Shown here: positions 37,441 to 46,699 of the stretch, piece after piece
How positions within the stretch are numbered: position 1 is the stretch's first letter
Layout: every line of letters begins with the position of its first letter
NCBI GenBank assembly: GCA_021838715.1
Contig: JAKCCX010000003.1
Location: 1 to 64,000 of the forward strand
Direction of reading: 5' to 3'
Length of the DNA stretch: 64,000 nucleotides
Origin: Pseudomonadota bacterium
Lineage (GTDB): Bacteria; Pseudomonadota; Gammaproteobacteria; Burkholderiales; Burkholderiaceae_F
Notes under the pieces: model-generated
The model's input: only the letters and a program-made list of their open reading frames with translations
What the model was told of the DNA's origin: nothing
Database searches by the model: none
Position numbers and translations under genes: made by a program

Positions 37441-38298
37441 TCAGGAACGATCGAATCGGGCCAGAACGACGCTGGATGGGTCCACCGCGACCCGGCACGC
37501 GGAGCCGACCTGCAGACCGTCGGACCGCAAGACCTCGCAAGAAACCATGGCCGCGATCTTTCCTTCTTCGCAGCCCGTCGGAGCGACCTCCAGATCGGCA
37601 TGGACCGGCCCCTGCCGGAGTCCGGTCACGGTGCCGCCAAGGCACCGGTGACCCGGCGGACAGGGAAATCCCTCGGTGAGGACCCGCACGGACGCCGCCT
37701 TGAAAAAGACGCTTACCCGCACTCCGATCCGTAAATCCATGCTTTCCATGCTTGCCCGGCTGATGATCGAGCCGAGTTCGACGCCATCGGCGAGTCGGAT
37801 GCGGACATCGATTCCGGACGGCCCCTCGATGATCGCGGTGACCGAACCGCAGAAGCGGTTTCGAGCGCTCGTGCGAAGGAAGCGCTCGCGCAGCGTTTCG
37901 CGAAACCGGCCTTCCTCGTCGCCTGGGCTTTCCTCACCGGACGGGTCTCCCAACTGCGCAACGACATGGGCCAGGGCCTCCTGGTAGTCGCGCTCGATCG
38001 CGCGATACATGGCAACCAGACGCGCTCCATACGGCGTCAGTGTCGTCCCGCCGCCCTTGCGCCCGCCCGTGACGCGTTCGACGACCGGCTCTCCCGCTGC
38101 CGCATTCATGGCTTCAATGGCGTCCCATGCCGCCTTGTATGAGAGGGGAACGGCTTTCGCGGCGCGGGAAATGGTCCCGTCGCGGTCGATCGCCTCCAGC
38201 AGGCGAATGCGTGCATCGCCAAGAAATGCCCCAAACTCGGTTTCGACGGCCAGACGGCCGATCCATCGATGCGGAACGCTCCGCTGCGTGCCCATCAT
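37441..38298 (-). CDS. modE: Molybdate-responsive regulator ModE
   Basis: A 285-residue regulator with an N-terminal winged helix (about 15-115; SRAAKAVPLSYKAAWDAIEAMN and GGRKGGGTTLTPYG are diagnostic) and two C-terminal Mop/TOBE domains (about 145-210 and 220-285) that bind molybdate. Mo-loaded ModE usually represses the divergent mod transport genes. Start taken at the first of two adjacent ATGs, after GGGGGAAG. modA is divergent 93 bases away; I saw no clear TATATA-type ModE box. Confidence 0.93.
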   Translation of the reverse strand: MMGTQRSVPHRWIGRLAVETEFGAFLGDARIRLLEAIDRDGTISRAAKAVPLSYKAAWDAIEAMNAAAGEPVVERVTGGRKGGGTTLTPYGARLVAMYRAIERDYQEALAHVVAQLGDPSGEESPGDEEGRFRETLRERFLRTSARNRFCGSVTAIIEGPSGIDVRIRLADGVELGSIISRASMESMDLRIGVRVSVFFKAASVRVLTEGFPCPPGHRCLGGTVTGLRQGPVHADLEVAPTGCEEGKIAAMVSCEVLRSDGLQVGSACRVAVDPSSVVLARFDRS

Positions 38299-38391
38299 CC
38301 GACTTCCCCCATCGTGAATATCGCGGCATGAAACGTGCTTACGGCAAACCGTGATGTCTTTTCCTACACAACGAGCCCTCGAAGTCGTCCC

Positions 38392-39168
38392 ATGCAAAAT
38401 CCGTTCCTCCGCATGCTGCGTGCCCGGCCTGCAATCCCGTTCCTCTTCGCCCTGATTCCCGCTGGCGCCCACGCCGATGAAGTGCGAATCGCCGTCGCCG
38501 CCAACTTCACGAAGCCGGTGCAGCGTCTTGCCACGGAGTTCGAGCAGGCGACGGGAATCCGGGTCAAGGCGTCGTTCGGCGCCACCGGCCTTCTCTATGC
38601 GCAGATCCGCAACGGCGCGCCGTTCGAAATCCTGCTGGCGGCGGACGCGGTGGCGCCGCGCAAGCTGGTGGATCGAGGACTTGGCGTTGCCTCCAGCGAA
38701 TTTCCGTATGCGATCGGAAAACTCGTTCTCTGGTCGTCAAAGCCCGGATTCGTCGATCGACAAGGCGCGGTGCTTCGATCCGGGCAATTCGCCCACCTCG
38801 CCTACTGCGATCCAAAACTTGCGCCCTACGGCGCCGCCGCGGTCGCGACGATGCGCTCGCTTGGAATCTATGCAGCGCTGAAGCCCAAGCTCGTCGAAGG
38901 CCAGAACATCTCGCAGGCATACCAGTTCGTGGCGTCCGGGACGGCAGACCTGGGGTTCGTGGCCTTGTCCCAGGTGTTCCGGGATGGGCACTTGCGCTCC
39001 GGGTCCGCCTGGATCGTTCCGGCGGATCGCTATCCGCCAATCCGGCAAGATGCGGTGCTGCTGCGTTCCGCCAAGGATCACCCGGCGGCAATCGCGTTCC
39101 TGCGCTTCCTGCGCTCGCCGTCGGCAAGAGCGGTGATCCGCAGCTACGGCTACGGCATATCCCAATGA
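38392..39168 (+). CDS. modA: Molybdate-binding protein ModA
   Basis: A 258-residue periplasmic binding protein with a signal peptide ending near AGAHA (residues about 1-28). The mature protein begins DEVRIAVAANFTKPVQRLA and contains SFGATGLLYAQIRNGAPFEILLAADA, both typical of ModA. It captures molybdate for ModB. The stop overlaps the modB start (ATGA). An ATG further upstream in frame lacks a ribosome site. Confidence 0.94.
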   Translation: MQNPFLRMLRARPAIPFLFALIPAGAHADEVRIAVAANFTKPVQRLATEFEQATGIRVKASFGATGLLYAQIRNGAPFEILLAADAVAPRKLVDRGLGVASSEFPYAIGKLVLWSSKPGFVDRQGAVLRSGQFAHLAYCDPKLAPYGAAAVATMRSLGIYAALKPKLVEGQNISQAYQFVASGTADLGFVALSQVFRDGHLRSGSAWIVPADRYPPIRQDAVLLRSAKDHPAAIAFLRFLRSPSARAVIRSYGYGISQ

Positions 39169-39878
39169 ATCCCGGGGACTGGAGCGCGCTCGCGCTCTCG
39201 CTGCGCCTTGCCGCGACGACGACGCTGATCCTGCTCCTCGTCGGCATTCCGCTCGCATGGTGGTTGGCGCGAACAAAGTCCCGGTGGCGCGCGCCGATCG
39301 CAGCGATCGTTGCGCTGCCCCTGGTACTTCCGCCCACCGTCCTCGGCTATTACCTGCTCGTTGCCATGGGACCATCCGGTCCGATCGGCCGCGCGACCCA
39401 GGCCTGCGGGCTGGGATTGTTGCCGTTCACGTTTTCCGGCCTGGTGCTGGCGTCGGTCGTGTACTCCCTGCCGTTCGCGGTTCAACCGCTGGAAAACGCA
39501 TTTGCCGCGGTGGATCCGCGACTGCTCGAAGCCGCGGCGACGCTGCGCGCCGGCCCCTGGAACCGATTTTTCCGGATTGCGCTCCCTTTGGCGCGGCGCG
39601 GCATCATTGCCGCCACCGTGATGGGATTCGCGCACACGGTCGGGGAATTCGGCATCGTTCTGATGATCGGCGGGAACATCCCCGGATCGACCCGGGTCGC
39701 CTCCTTGCAGATCTACAACCACGTGGAGGCGCTCGAGTACTCCCAAGCCAACGGGCTGTCCGGCGTGCTGTTGGCGTTTTCGTTCTGCGCGCTGATTGCG
39801 TTGAGCGCGTTGAGCGGGTTGGGCGGCCAAGGCCGAGACTCCCGCGCCGCCTCCGGACCTGGACGGCGCCCCATGTAG
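39165..39878 (+). CDS. modB: Molybdate ABC permease ModB
   Basis: A 237-residue inner-membrane permease with five or so transmembrane helices. LPLVLPPTVLGYYLLVAMG near residue 45 and the EAA-type loop EAAATLRAGPWNRFFRIALP near 125 are ModB features, as is GFAHTVGEFGIVLMIGGN. The last 55 codons overlap the 3' end of modC on the opposite strand, and the C-terminal tail (GQGRDSRAASGPGRRPM) is not conserved. Confidence 0.94.
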   Translation: MNPGDWSALALSLRLAATTTLILLLVGIPLAWWLARTKSRWRAPIAAIVALPLVLPPTVLGYYLLVAMGPSGPIGRATQACGLGLLPFTFSGLVLASVVYSLPFAVQPLENAFAAVDPRLLEAAATLRAGPWNRFFRIALPLARRGIIAATVMGFAHTVGEFGIVLMIGGNIPGSTRVASLQIYNHVEALEYSQANGLSGVLLAFSFCALIALSALSGLGGQGRDSRAASGPGRRPM

Positions 39879-40585
39879 GCGAGCTCGCCGCCCTGCAACA
39901 AAAGAACCCGGTCCGCAAGCCGCGCGACTTCCGACATCGAATGACTCACATAGATCATCGGGAGCCGATGATCGTCGCGCAATCGCTCCAGGTACGGCAG
40001 CAGTTCATCCTTGCGTTCCTCGTCGAGCGCGGAAAGCGGTTCGTCCAACAACAGCAAACGGGGGTTGGCCAACAGGGCGCGGGCGATTGCCACCCGCTGC
40101 GCCTCCCCGCCCGACAAGTGCGCCGGCATGCGGGAAAGAAGCCCTCCGAGACCGAGGATTTCCACCACCTCGGTCCAGGCAGTGGACCGACTTCCATCCC
40201 CCCGGGGGGCGATTCCGAACTCGAGGTTCTGTCGCACGCTGCGATGCGGAAACAGGCGCGCGTCCTGGAACACCATGCCAACGGACCTCCGGTGTGAAGG
40301 AATGAAGATTCCCGACGAGGAATCTTGCCACACCGCCCCTCCGACCGTCACGATGCCGCGAGCCCCGCACTCCAAACCGGCAATGCCGCGCAGACACGTC
40401 GTCTTTCCGGAACCCGAGGGCCCGATCAAGGCGGTGACCCCGCGATCGGGCGCATCGAACCGGACTGACAGGGAGCGCCCTCCGACCTCGACGGCAAGGG
40501 AGACCTGCAGCCAGCCCGGCGCGGCAGGGTCATTCCTTCGGTCCCTATTCCAGTCGATCGTTCGGTCCATCGACGGCGTCGTCAT
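39713..40585 (-). CDS. modC: Molybdate ABC ATPase ModC, truncated
   Basis: A 290-residue ABC ATPase: Walker A GPSGSGKTT, signature LSGGEAQR, Walker B LLLLDEPLSALD and switch histidine in YVSHS. The ATPase core ends near residue 235; the usual C-terminal Mop/TOBE domain is missing and replaced by a 55-residue tail of no recognisable fold that lies antisense to modB. It is convergent with modAB rather than downstream of modB, and instead follows the outer-membrane protein gene by 11 bases. ATG 40585 is chosen for its AGGG spacing. Confidence 0.88.
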   Translation of the reverse strand: MTTPSMDRTIDWNRDRRNDPAAPGWLQVSLAVEVGGRSLSVRFDAPDRGVTALIGPSGSGKTTCLRGIAGLECGARGIVTVGGAVWQDSSSGIFIPSHRRSVGMVFQDARLFPHRSVRQNLEFGIAPRGDGSRSTAWTEVVEILGLGGLLSRMPAHLSGGEAQRVAIARALLANPRLLLLDEPLSALDEERKDELLPYLERLRDDHRLPMIYVSHSMSEVARLADRVLLLQGGELAYMGRRPGPEAARESRPWPPNPLNALNAISAQNENANSTPDSPLAWEYSSASTWL

Positions 40586-40596
40586 GGCCGGCATCC

Positions 40597-41478
40597 CTAG
40601 AATGTGACCCGGCCACTGAACACCCAGCCGTAGCTGTACAGCGGCGTCAATACAGGAGCCTTCGTGAGCGCCGGCGCGACTGCGAACTGATACCCCGCCC
40701 CGATGCTGAGGTTTGCCCGTCCCGTCAGGTGCAGCCGGCCGAGGATGATGCCGGGCGTCAGAATCACCTGGTTCATTCCGCCCCGCAATCCGCCGGACCA
40801 TGCGGTATCGCTGATTTCAAACTCGGGCCAGAAGATCTTGTCGAGGTGGTACTGAATGACGGCGTTGGTGCTGATCGCCTTGCCGAGAATATTCTGCTGC
40901 GTGGTCGGGATCGAGGCGCTGAGCGTCGCCTGGACATCGAACTTTCCCCATCCCTTTCCCGCCGCGATCGTCGGCGTAATCACCCAGGCATTGCTGGTGA
41001 ACGCCGGAGAACCCGTCGGGGCCTGCATGCCGAGAAATGCTGTGACGACGTAGTTCCCCTGGTCCTCGTTCGCGCTGAGTAAACGCTGCTTCACCAGAAG
41101 GAACGGCGCATCGCCCCAACCGCTGACCGGATTCACATGGGAACGCACCTGGTACGGGGGAAGATTGACGATGATCTCGTTGGTCGTCGTCGGGATGAGT
41201 TCCAAGCCTTTCCCGCCGCCGTAGTTGTCGATCGTGGCGCCGTTTCCCAAATGCTGGGTGGTTTGATCGTAGCGGTACTCTTCCATCAGGAGCGGCGTCA
41301 CGGTAATCAGCGGCGTCATCCAGTGCGGCTGGCTCGATTGCGCTTCGTCCACGCGCTGAAACCAGTTTGCGAAATAGCCCGGATCGCCGGTCACCGGATC
41401 CGCGTGCGTGGCCCGGACGCTACCGAAGAGCATGACACCGAACGCCCCCAACACACGGCACCTCTTTTCCAACTGCAT
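40597..41478 (-). CDS. Outer-membrane beta-barrel protein
   Basis: A 293-residue secreted protein: signal peptide MQLEKRCRVLGAFGVMLFGS...THA, then alternating amphipathic strands with aromatic girdles and a C-terminal GRVTF, where the final Phe is the outer-membrane assembly signal. It resembles the MetA-pathway/phenol-degradation type transporter family of small porins. Substrate is unknown. It is co-transcribed with modC and preceded by a sigma-54 promoter and an intact NifA site, so a role in uptake during N2 fixation, possibly of molybdate, is likely but inferred. Confidence 0.8.
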   Translation of the reverse strand: MQLEKRCRVLGAFGVMLFGSVRATHADPVTGDPGYFANWFQRVDEAQSSQPHWMTPLITVTPLLMEEYRYDQTTQHLGNGATIDNYGGGKGLELIPTTTNEIIVNLPPYQVRSHVNPVSGWGDAPFLLVKQRLLSANEDQGNYVVTAFLGMQAPTGSPAFTSNAWVITPTIAAGKGWGKFDVQATLSASIPTTQQNILGKAISTNAVIQYHLDKIFWPEFEISDTAWSGGLRGGMNQVILTPGIILGRLHLTGRANLSIGAGYQFAVAPALTKAPVLTPLYSYGWVFSGRVTF

Positions 41479-41530
41479 GATTCCCTCTCGAAAATGCGGC
41501 GAGCCGATCTGCGCGCCTGCATTTCCGTTT

Positions 41531-41547
41531 TGCAAGGGATATGCCAA
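41531..41547 (-). promoter_or_regulatory. Sigma-54 promoter of porin-modC operon
   Basis: Minus strand TTGGCATA-N4-TTGCA, two changes in the outer -24 bases and a perfect -12 element. Leader about 40 bases. Confidence 0.8.
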
Positions 41548-41657
41548 CGAGACGCCCGTACGTCGCGGGCCTCACGAGAACATCAAAAATACTTTGAAAT
41601 CATTGCGTTGCAGTGTCGTTCTGCATCGTGACCACAGAACGCCCGACGGTCTCGTTA

Positions 41658-41673
41658 TGTTTCTTTCGATACA
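41658..41673. promoter_or_regulatory. NifA upstream site, porin-modC operon
   Basis: TGTTTCTTTCGATACA, an intact TGT-N10-ACA 111 bp upstream of the -24 element. Confidence 0.75.
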
Positions 41674-41739
41674 ACGACGGTCGCCTTGTATGGTTTCCTC
41701 CAATGTCGCAAACCGTCCGATCCATTCTTCCGAGCACAA

Positions 41740-43353
41740 TCAGATCCGTTTGATTTCGATATTGTGCTTCTGCAACGCATATCCCATCTGGCGCGGTGTG
41801 AGTTTGAGCAGGCGCGCGGCCTTCGCCTGCACCCAGCCGCACCGCTCCATGGCCCATATGAGCCGCTCCCGCTCGCCGCCTTCGGCGCGGCTCGGCTCCC
41901 CGGCTTGCGGCGACGCATCGGCCGGTTGCGCCGTCGCATTTCGCAAGGGCATGGCGATGGCCTTTTCGGGAACGTGCAAGGCCCTCGTCAGGCAACGATT
42001 CTGGACGCAAGGCAGATCGAACTCGGAGATCGCTGCTCCGCGCGCCATGGTCGCGGTACGTTCGACGCAGTTCTCCAGTTCCCGCACGTTCCCGGGCCAG
42101 TAACAGTTTCGCAGGACGACCATGGCGTCCGGCGCGATCCTCAGGTCCTTGCGGTTTTCCTTGTTGAATTTTGCGAGAAAGTGTTCGACCAGTTCCGGAA
42201 TGTCCTCCCGGCGCTCGCGTAGCGGCGGGAGAAATATGCTGACCACGTTGATCCGGTAGTAAAGGTCGGCGCGGAACTGGTTCGCCGCCACCGCCTTTTC
42301 GAGATCGCGGTTCGTCGCCGCGATCAGGCGGACGTCGACGCGGATGGTACGGCCACCTCCGACGCGTTCGAATTCGTGCTCCTGCAGCACGCGCAGAAGC
42401 TTGGCCTGAAAGGCCGCCGAAATATCGCCGATCTCGTCGAGAAAGAGTGTTCCGCCGTCGGCCAGTTCGAATCGTCCTTTGCGTTCGGCATGCGCTCCCG
42501 TGAAAGCCCCTTTCTCGTGGCCGAAAAGCTCCGATTCGAGGAGCGTTTCCGACAACGCCGCACAGTTGACCTTGATGAATGGCCGATCTTTGCGAGGGCT
42601 TTGCACATGGATCGCACGCGCGATTGCTTCCTTCCCGGTTCCGCTTTCCCCACGCAAAAGCACGGTTGCCCGGCTCGGCGCGGCTTGATGAACTTCGGCA
42701 AAAACCCTTTGCATGATCGGCGAAACACCGATCACGTTCTCGACTTCGATCTTTCCGCGCGGCGTTGCGACCAGCCGCTTCTGCAACCGCGTTCGTTCCT
42801 TCAGCAACTCGAGACGGTCGGCAGTGACGGTCCGGTGGAGCACCGCCGTTTGACCGATGAGGTTGGCGACCATCGTGAGAAGGAGCCGGTCCTTTTCGAA
42901 ACTGCGCCGCCGCCGGCCGGCGGGCCGGATGATCGAGAGCACACCCACCGTCTCGCGCCCTGCCTTGATCGGCACGCCAATGAACGCCACGTCGTCGTCG
43001 CCGCCGATTTCATCGAGGGTCCCCGTTCGGTTCAAGAACAAAGGCTCCTCTGCAACGTTCGGAACGACGCACGGCATCGCGCTGGAAAAGATGCGTCCGG
43101 TAAGCCCTTCCCCCGGTCGATAGCGGCCCCGCAGGATCTCGGTCGGCGACAGTCCCACGGCACCGATCAGGTGCAGTTCCCCGGAATCCTGCACCAGGCT
43201 GACCATTCCACGACGAACTCCGAGGTGGTTTCCCAGCAGGTTCAACACCTCCCGCAATGTCTTCGGGAGATCCAGAGACGAACTCAGTATCTTGCCGATC
43301 TCGTAGATCGCGGCGACCTCGAGATCCGCGCTACGGTGCGCTTCTTCCACCAT
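41740..43353 (-). CDS. nifA: Nif transcriptional activator NifA (copy 2)
   Basis: A 537-residue second NifA: GAF domain (about 20-170), AAA+ domain (about 205-440; [23 protein letters not shown]) and FIS-type helix-turn-helix at the end ([20 protein letters not shown]). The C-x11-C-x19-C-x4-C oxygen-sensing pattern is complete. Sequence differs from copy 1 throughout the GAF domain and linker, so this is not a recent duplication. ATG 43353 has AGGAG upstream. A sigma-54 element lies 140-155 bases upstream, implying control by another activator or by NifA itself. Confidence 0.95.
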   Translation of the reverse strand: MVEEAHRSADLEVAAIYEIGKILSSSLDLPKTLREVLNLLGNHLGVRRGMVSLVQDSGELHLIGAVGLSPTEILRGRYRPGEGLTGRIFSSAMPCVVPNVAEEPLFLNRTGTLDEIGGDDDVAFIGVPIKAGRETVGVLSIIRPAGRRRRSFEKDRLLLTMVANLIGQTAVLHRTVTADRLELLKERTRLQKRLVATPRGKIEVENVIGVSPIMQRVFAEVHQAAPSRATVLLRGESGTGKEAIARAIHVQSPRKDRPFIKVNCAALSETLLESELFGHEKGAFTGAHAERKGRFELADGGTLFLDEIGDISAAFQAKLLRVLQEHEFERVGGGRTIRVDVRLIAATNRDLEKAVAANQFRADLYYRINVVSIFLPPLRERREDIPELVEHFLAKFNKENRKDLRIAPDAMVVLRNCYWPGNVRELENCVERTATMARGAAISEFDLPCVQNRCLTRALHVPEKAIAMPLRNATAQPADASPQAGEPSRAEGGERERLIWAMERCGWVQAKAARLLKLTPRQMGYALQKHNIEIKRI

Positions 43354-43490
43354 CGGACAACTCCTACAATGATCGCAACCCAATATTCCAAGACTCCGTT
43401 CTTTCGGCGAACGGTGCCCCGCGATCCGATCCTGGGTCCGATTGATCTTTGTATGCCCAATGACCTTCTCTATGCTCGATGGATGGGGAA

Positions 43491-43507
43491 AGCAAATTTC
43501 GAGCCAA
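43491..43507 (-). promoter_or_regulatory. Sigma-54 promoter of nifA copy 2
   Basis: Minus strand TTGGCTCG-N4-TTGCT, one change from consensus. The leader would be about 125 bases. No intact TGT-N10-ACA was found upstream; that space is the msrB 3' end. Confidence 0.7.
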
Positions 43508-43593
43508 ACCCTGAATTTGAACGAGGGATTTCATCTGACCAGGAAGCCCGGCGCCATCCCTTTGCCGCTCGATGAGATGCCCTTACGGATATC

Positions 43594-44034
43594 TCAGGCC
43601 TCACGCCGATCCGCGTCCGGCGCCGCGGGATCGGTCGGCCCCGCGTCGGCCTCGAATCGCAGCGCGACGCCGTTGTTGCAATACCGCAGGCCGGTCGGCG
43701 CGGGTCCGTCGCCGAAGACGTGTCCTTGATGGCTGCCGCAACGCGCGCAGTGATATTCCGTGCGCGGCACCACCAGCTTGAAATCGACCTTGGTCTCGAC
43801 GTGGCCCGGCAGCGCGTCGAAGAAGCTGGGCCAGCCCGTACCGCTGTCGTATTTGGCTTGCGAGTCGAACAGGGGCAAGCCGCAGCCGGCGCAGACGTAT
43901 ACCCCCTTGCGCGCCTCGTGGTAGAGCGGGCTGCTGAACGGGCGCTCGGTGCCCTCCTCGCGCAGCACGGCCCGCTCTTCGGGGGTCAACGCACAGTGCC
44001 AGTCAGCCTCGCTTCGAACGATCTTGTCGACCAT
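43594..44034 (-). CDS. msrB: Methionine-R-sulfoxide reductase
   Basis: A 146-residue enzyme that repairs oxidised methionine R-sulfoxide. Zinc cysteines are in CAGCG and CARCGS, the substrate segment is SGTGWPSFF, and the catalytic cysteine is in RYCNNGVALRF. It marks the border between the nif region and conserved housekeeping genes. Twelve bases separate it from clpB. Confidence 0.94.
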   Translation of the reverse strand: MVDKIVRSEADWHCALTPEERAVLREEGTERPFSSPLYHEARKGVYVCAGCGLPLFDSQAKYDSGTGWPSFFDALPGHVETKVDFKLVVPRTEYHCARCGSHQGHVFGDGPAPTGLRYCNNGVALRFEADAGPTDPAAPDADRREA

Positions 44035-44046
44035 CGCGCCACCCGA

Positions 44047-46632
44047 TCAGTGCACCGTGCGTTCGAAGCGGAAGATGCCGTCGATAAAATCCACCGGCAC
44101 GACGTCGTTGGGTCCGATCTTGCCTTCCAGGACCCGCAGCGCGATCGGGTTTTCGATCTGCTGCTGGATCGCGCGCTTGAGCGGCCGTGCGCCGTACACC
44201 GGATCGAACCCCGCCTTGGCGAGCTCGGCCAGAGCGGCGTCGCTCACGACGAGCTTCATGTCCTGCGCCGCCAGCCGCGCCTCGAGCCGCCGCAACTGGA
44301 TGCGCGCGATCGACTCGATCTGCTCGCGACCCAGGGCATTGAACACCACGATCTCGTCGATGCGGTTGATGAACTCCGGCCGGAAATGCGTTCGCACCTC
44401 GCCCATCACCGCTTCGCGCACGAGGTCGGGGTCCTGGCCGACCATGCGCTGGATCTCATGCGACCCCAGATTCGACGTCATGACGATCACCGTATTGCGG
44501 AAATCGACCGTGCGGCCCTGGCCGTCGGTCAGCCGACCGTCATCGAGCACCTGCAGCAGCACGCTGAACACGTCGGCGTGGGCCTTCTCGACTTCGTCGA
44601 GCAGGATCACCGCGTAGGGCTTGCGGCGCACCGCCTCGGTGAGCTGGCCGCCTTCCTCGTAGCCGACATATCCGGGGGGCGCGCCGATCAGGCGCGATAC
44701 CGAATGCTTTTCCATGTATTCGGACATGTCGATGCGCACGAGATGCTCCTCGCTGTCGAACAGGAACTCCGACAGCGCCTTGCACAGCTCGGTCTTGCCG
44801 ACGCCCGTGGGCCCGAGGAACAGGAAGGAACCGTAGGGCCGGTTCGGATCGGCGAGGCCGGCGCGCGAGCGCCGGATCGCGTTGGAGACGAGGCGCACCG
44901 CCTCGTCCTGGCCGACGACGCGCTGGCGCAGCCGGTCCTCCATGCGCAGCAGCTTCTCGCGTTCCCCCTGCATCATCTTGGCGACCGGGATGCCGGTCGC
45001 GCGCGAGACGACCTCGGCGATCTCCTCGGCGCCGACCTCCTTGCGCAACAGCTTGAACTCGCGCTTGGCACCGCCGGCGTCCTCGGCCGCCTTGAGCTGG
45101 GCTTCGAGCTGGGGCAGCGTGCCGTACTGGATCTCGGCGAGCTTGTCGAACTGCCCGGCCCGCTGCAGGTCCGCCATCTTCGCGCGCAGCCGCTCGATCT
45201 CGGCTTTGATGTTGGTCGAGCCCTGCACCGCGGCCTTCTCGGCGCGCAGCACTTCGTCGAGATCGGCGTACTCGCGCTCGAGCTGCGCGATCTCGGTTTC
45301 GATCAGGCCCAGACGTTTGCGCGACGATTCGTCGTTCTCCTTCTTGACCGCTTCGCGCTCGATCTTGAGCTGGATGATGCGCCGGTCGAGCCGGTCCATC
45401 GACTCGGGCTTGGAGTCGATCTCCATCTTGATGCGCGCGGCGGCCTCGTCGATCAGGTCGATTGCCTTGTCGGGGAGGAAGCGGTCGGTGATGTAGCGGT
45501 GGGAAAGCTCGGCGGCGGCGACGATCGCCGGGTCGGTGATCTCGACGCCGTGGTGCAGCTCGTAGCGCTCCTGCAGGCCGCGGAGGATGGCGATGGTCGA
45601 TTCCACCGACGGCTCGCCGACCAGGACTTTCTGGAACCGCCGTTCCAGGGCGGCGTCCTTTTCGATGTACTTGCGGTATTCGTCGAGGGTCGTGGCGCCG
45701 ATGCAATGCAGCTCGCCGCGCGCCAGGGCGGGCTTGAGCATGTTGCCGGCATCGATCGCCCCTTCGGCCTTGCCGGCGCCCACCATGGTATGGATCTCGT
45801 CGATGAAGACGATGGTCCGGCCTTCGTCGGCGGCGATCTCCTTGAGCACGGCCTTGAGACGCTCCTCGAACTCGCCGCGGTACTTCGCGCCGGCGAGCAG
45901 CGCGGCGAGGTCGAGGGACAGCACGCGCTTGTCCTGCAGGGTCGAGGGCACTTCGCCGTTGACGATGCGCTGGGCCAGCCCTTCGACGATGGCGGTCTTG
46001 CCGACGCCGGGTTCGCCGATCAGCACGGGGTTGTTCTTGGTGCGCCGCTGCAGGATCTGGATGGCGCGGCGGATCTCGTCGTCGCGGCCGATGACCGGGT
46101 CGAGCTTGCCGCTGCGGGCGCGCTCGGTGAGGTCGATGGTGTATTTCTTGAGCGCTTCGCGGCTGCCTTCCGCTTCGGGGGAATCGACGGCGGCCCCGCC
46201 GCGGACGGCGGCGATCGCGGCTTCGAGGGCTTTGCGATTGGCGCCGTGCTCGCGCAGGATCCGTCCGGCTTCGCCTTTTTCGTCGGCGGCGGCGAGGAGA
46301 AACCATTCGCCGGCGATGTAGGCGTCGCCGCGCTGCTGCGCCTCCTTGTCGGTCTGGTTGAGCAGGCCGACCAGTTCACGGCTCACCTGCACCTGGCCGT
46401 CGAAGCCCTGGACGGTCGGAATCCGCTGGACGGCGGCATCGACCGCCTTGGCCAGGGGATCGACCGCGACGCCGGCGCGGCCGAGGATCGACCGAGCGCC
46501 GCCGTCGGCCTGCCGGAGCATGGCCGCCAGCAGGTGCACGGGCATGATGTACTGGTGGTCGTTGCCGACGGCGAGGGATTGGGCGTCGGCGAGGGCTTCC
46601 TGGAAGCGGGTGGTCAGTTTGTCCTGGCGCAT
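44047..46632 (-). CDS. clpB: Disaggregase ClpB
   Basis: An 861-residue AAA+ chaperone that rescues aggregated proteins with DnaK. N-domain (1-150), first AAA+ domain with [14 protein letters not shown], the long coiled middle domain (about 400-530) specific to ClpB, and second AAA+ domain with [10 protein letters not shown]. Length is normal. No CIRCE or heat-shock promoter was identified upstream. Confidence 0.97.
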   Translation of the reverse strand: MRQDKLTTRFQEALADAQSLAVGNDHQYIMPVHLLAAMLRQADGGARSILGRAGVAVDPLAKAVDAAVQRIPTVQGFDGQVQVSRELVGLLNQTDKEAQQRGDAYIAGEWFLLAAADEKGEAGRILREHGANRKALEAAIAAVRGGAAVDSPEAEGSREALKKYTIDLTERARSGKLDPVIGRDDEIRRAIQILQRRTKNNPVLIGEPGVGKTAIVEGLAQRIVNGEVPSTLQDKRVLSLDLAALLAGAKYRGEFEERLKAVLKEIAADEGRTIVFIDEIHTMVGAGKAEGAIDAGNMLKPALARGELHCIGATTLDEYRKYIEKDAALERRFQKVLVGEPSVESTIAILRGLQERYELHHGVEITDPAIVAAAELSHRYITDRFLPDKAIDLIDEAAARIKMEIDSKPESMDRLDRRIIQLKIEREAVKKENDESSRKRLGLIETEIAQLEREYADLDEVLRAEKAAVQGSTNIKAEIERLRAKMADLQRAGQFDKLAEIQYGTLPQLEAQLKAAEDAGGAKREFKLLRKEVGAEEIAEVVSRATGIPVAKMMQGEREKLLRMEDRLRQRVVGQDEAVRLVSNAIRRSRAGLADPNRPYGSFLFLGPTGVGKTELCKALSEFLFDSEEHLVRIDMSEYMEKHSVSRLIGAPPGYVGYEEGGQLTEAVRRKPYAVILLDEVEKAHADVFSVLLQVLDDGRLTDGQGRTVDFRNTVIVMTSNLGSHEIQRMVGQDPDLVREAVMGEVRTHFRPEFINRIDEIVVFNALGREQIESIARIQLRRLEARLAAQDMKLVVSDAALAELAKAGFDPVYGARPLKRAIQQQIENPIALRVLEGKIGPNDVVPVDFIDGIFRFERTVH

Positions 46633-46699
46633 GGCATCTCGCGGTCAAGTCTGGGATGCCGCCTAGGTGGGGATCCGGACGCCGAATTCAAGAACCCTG

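Noticed and set aside
38355-38370. TGT-N10-ACA just before modA
   Set aside because: Only 22 bp from the modA start and no sigma-54 element near it, so it is probably a chance match.
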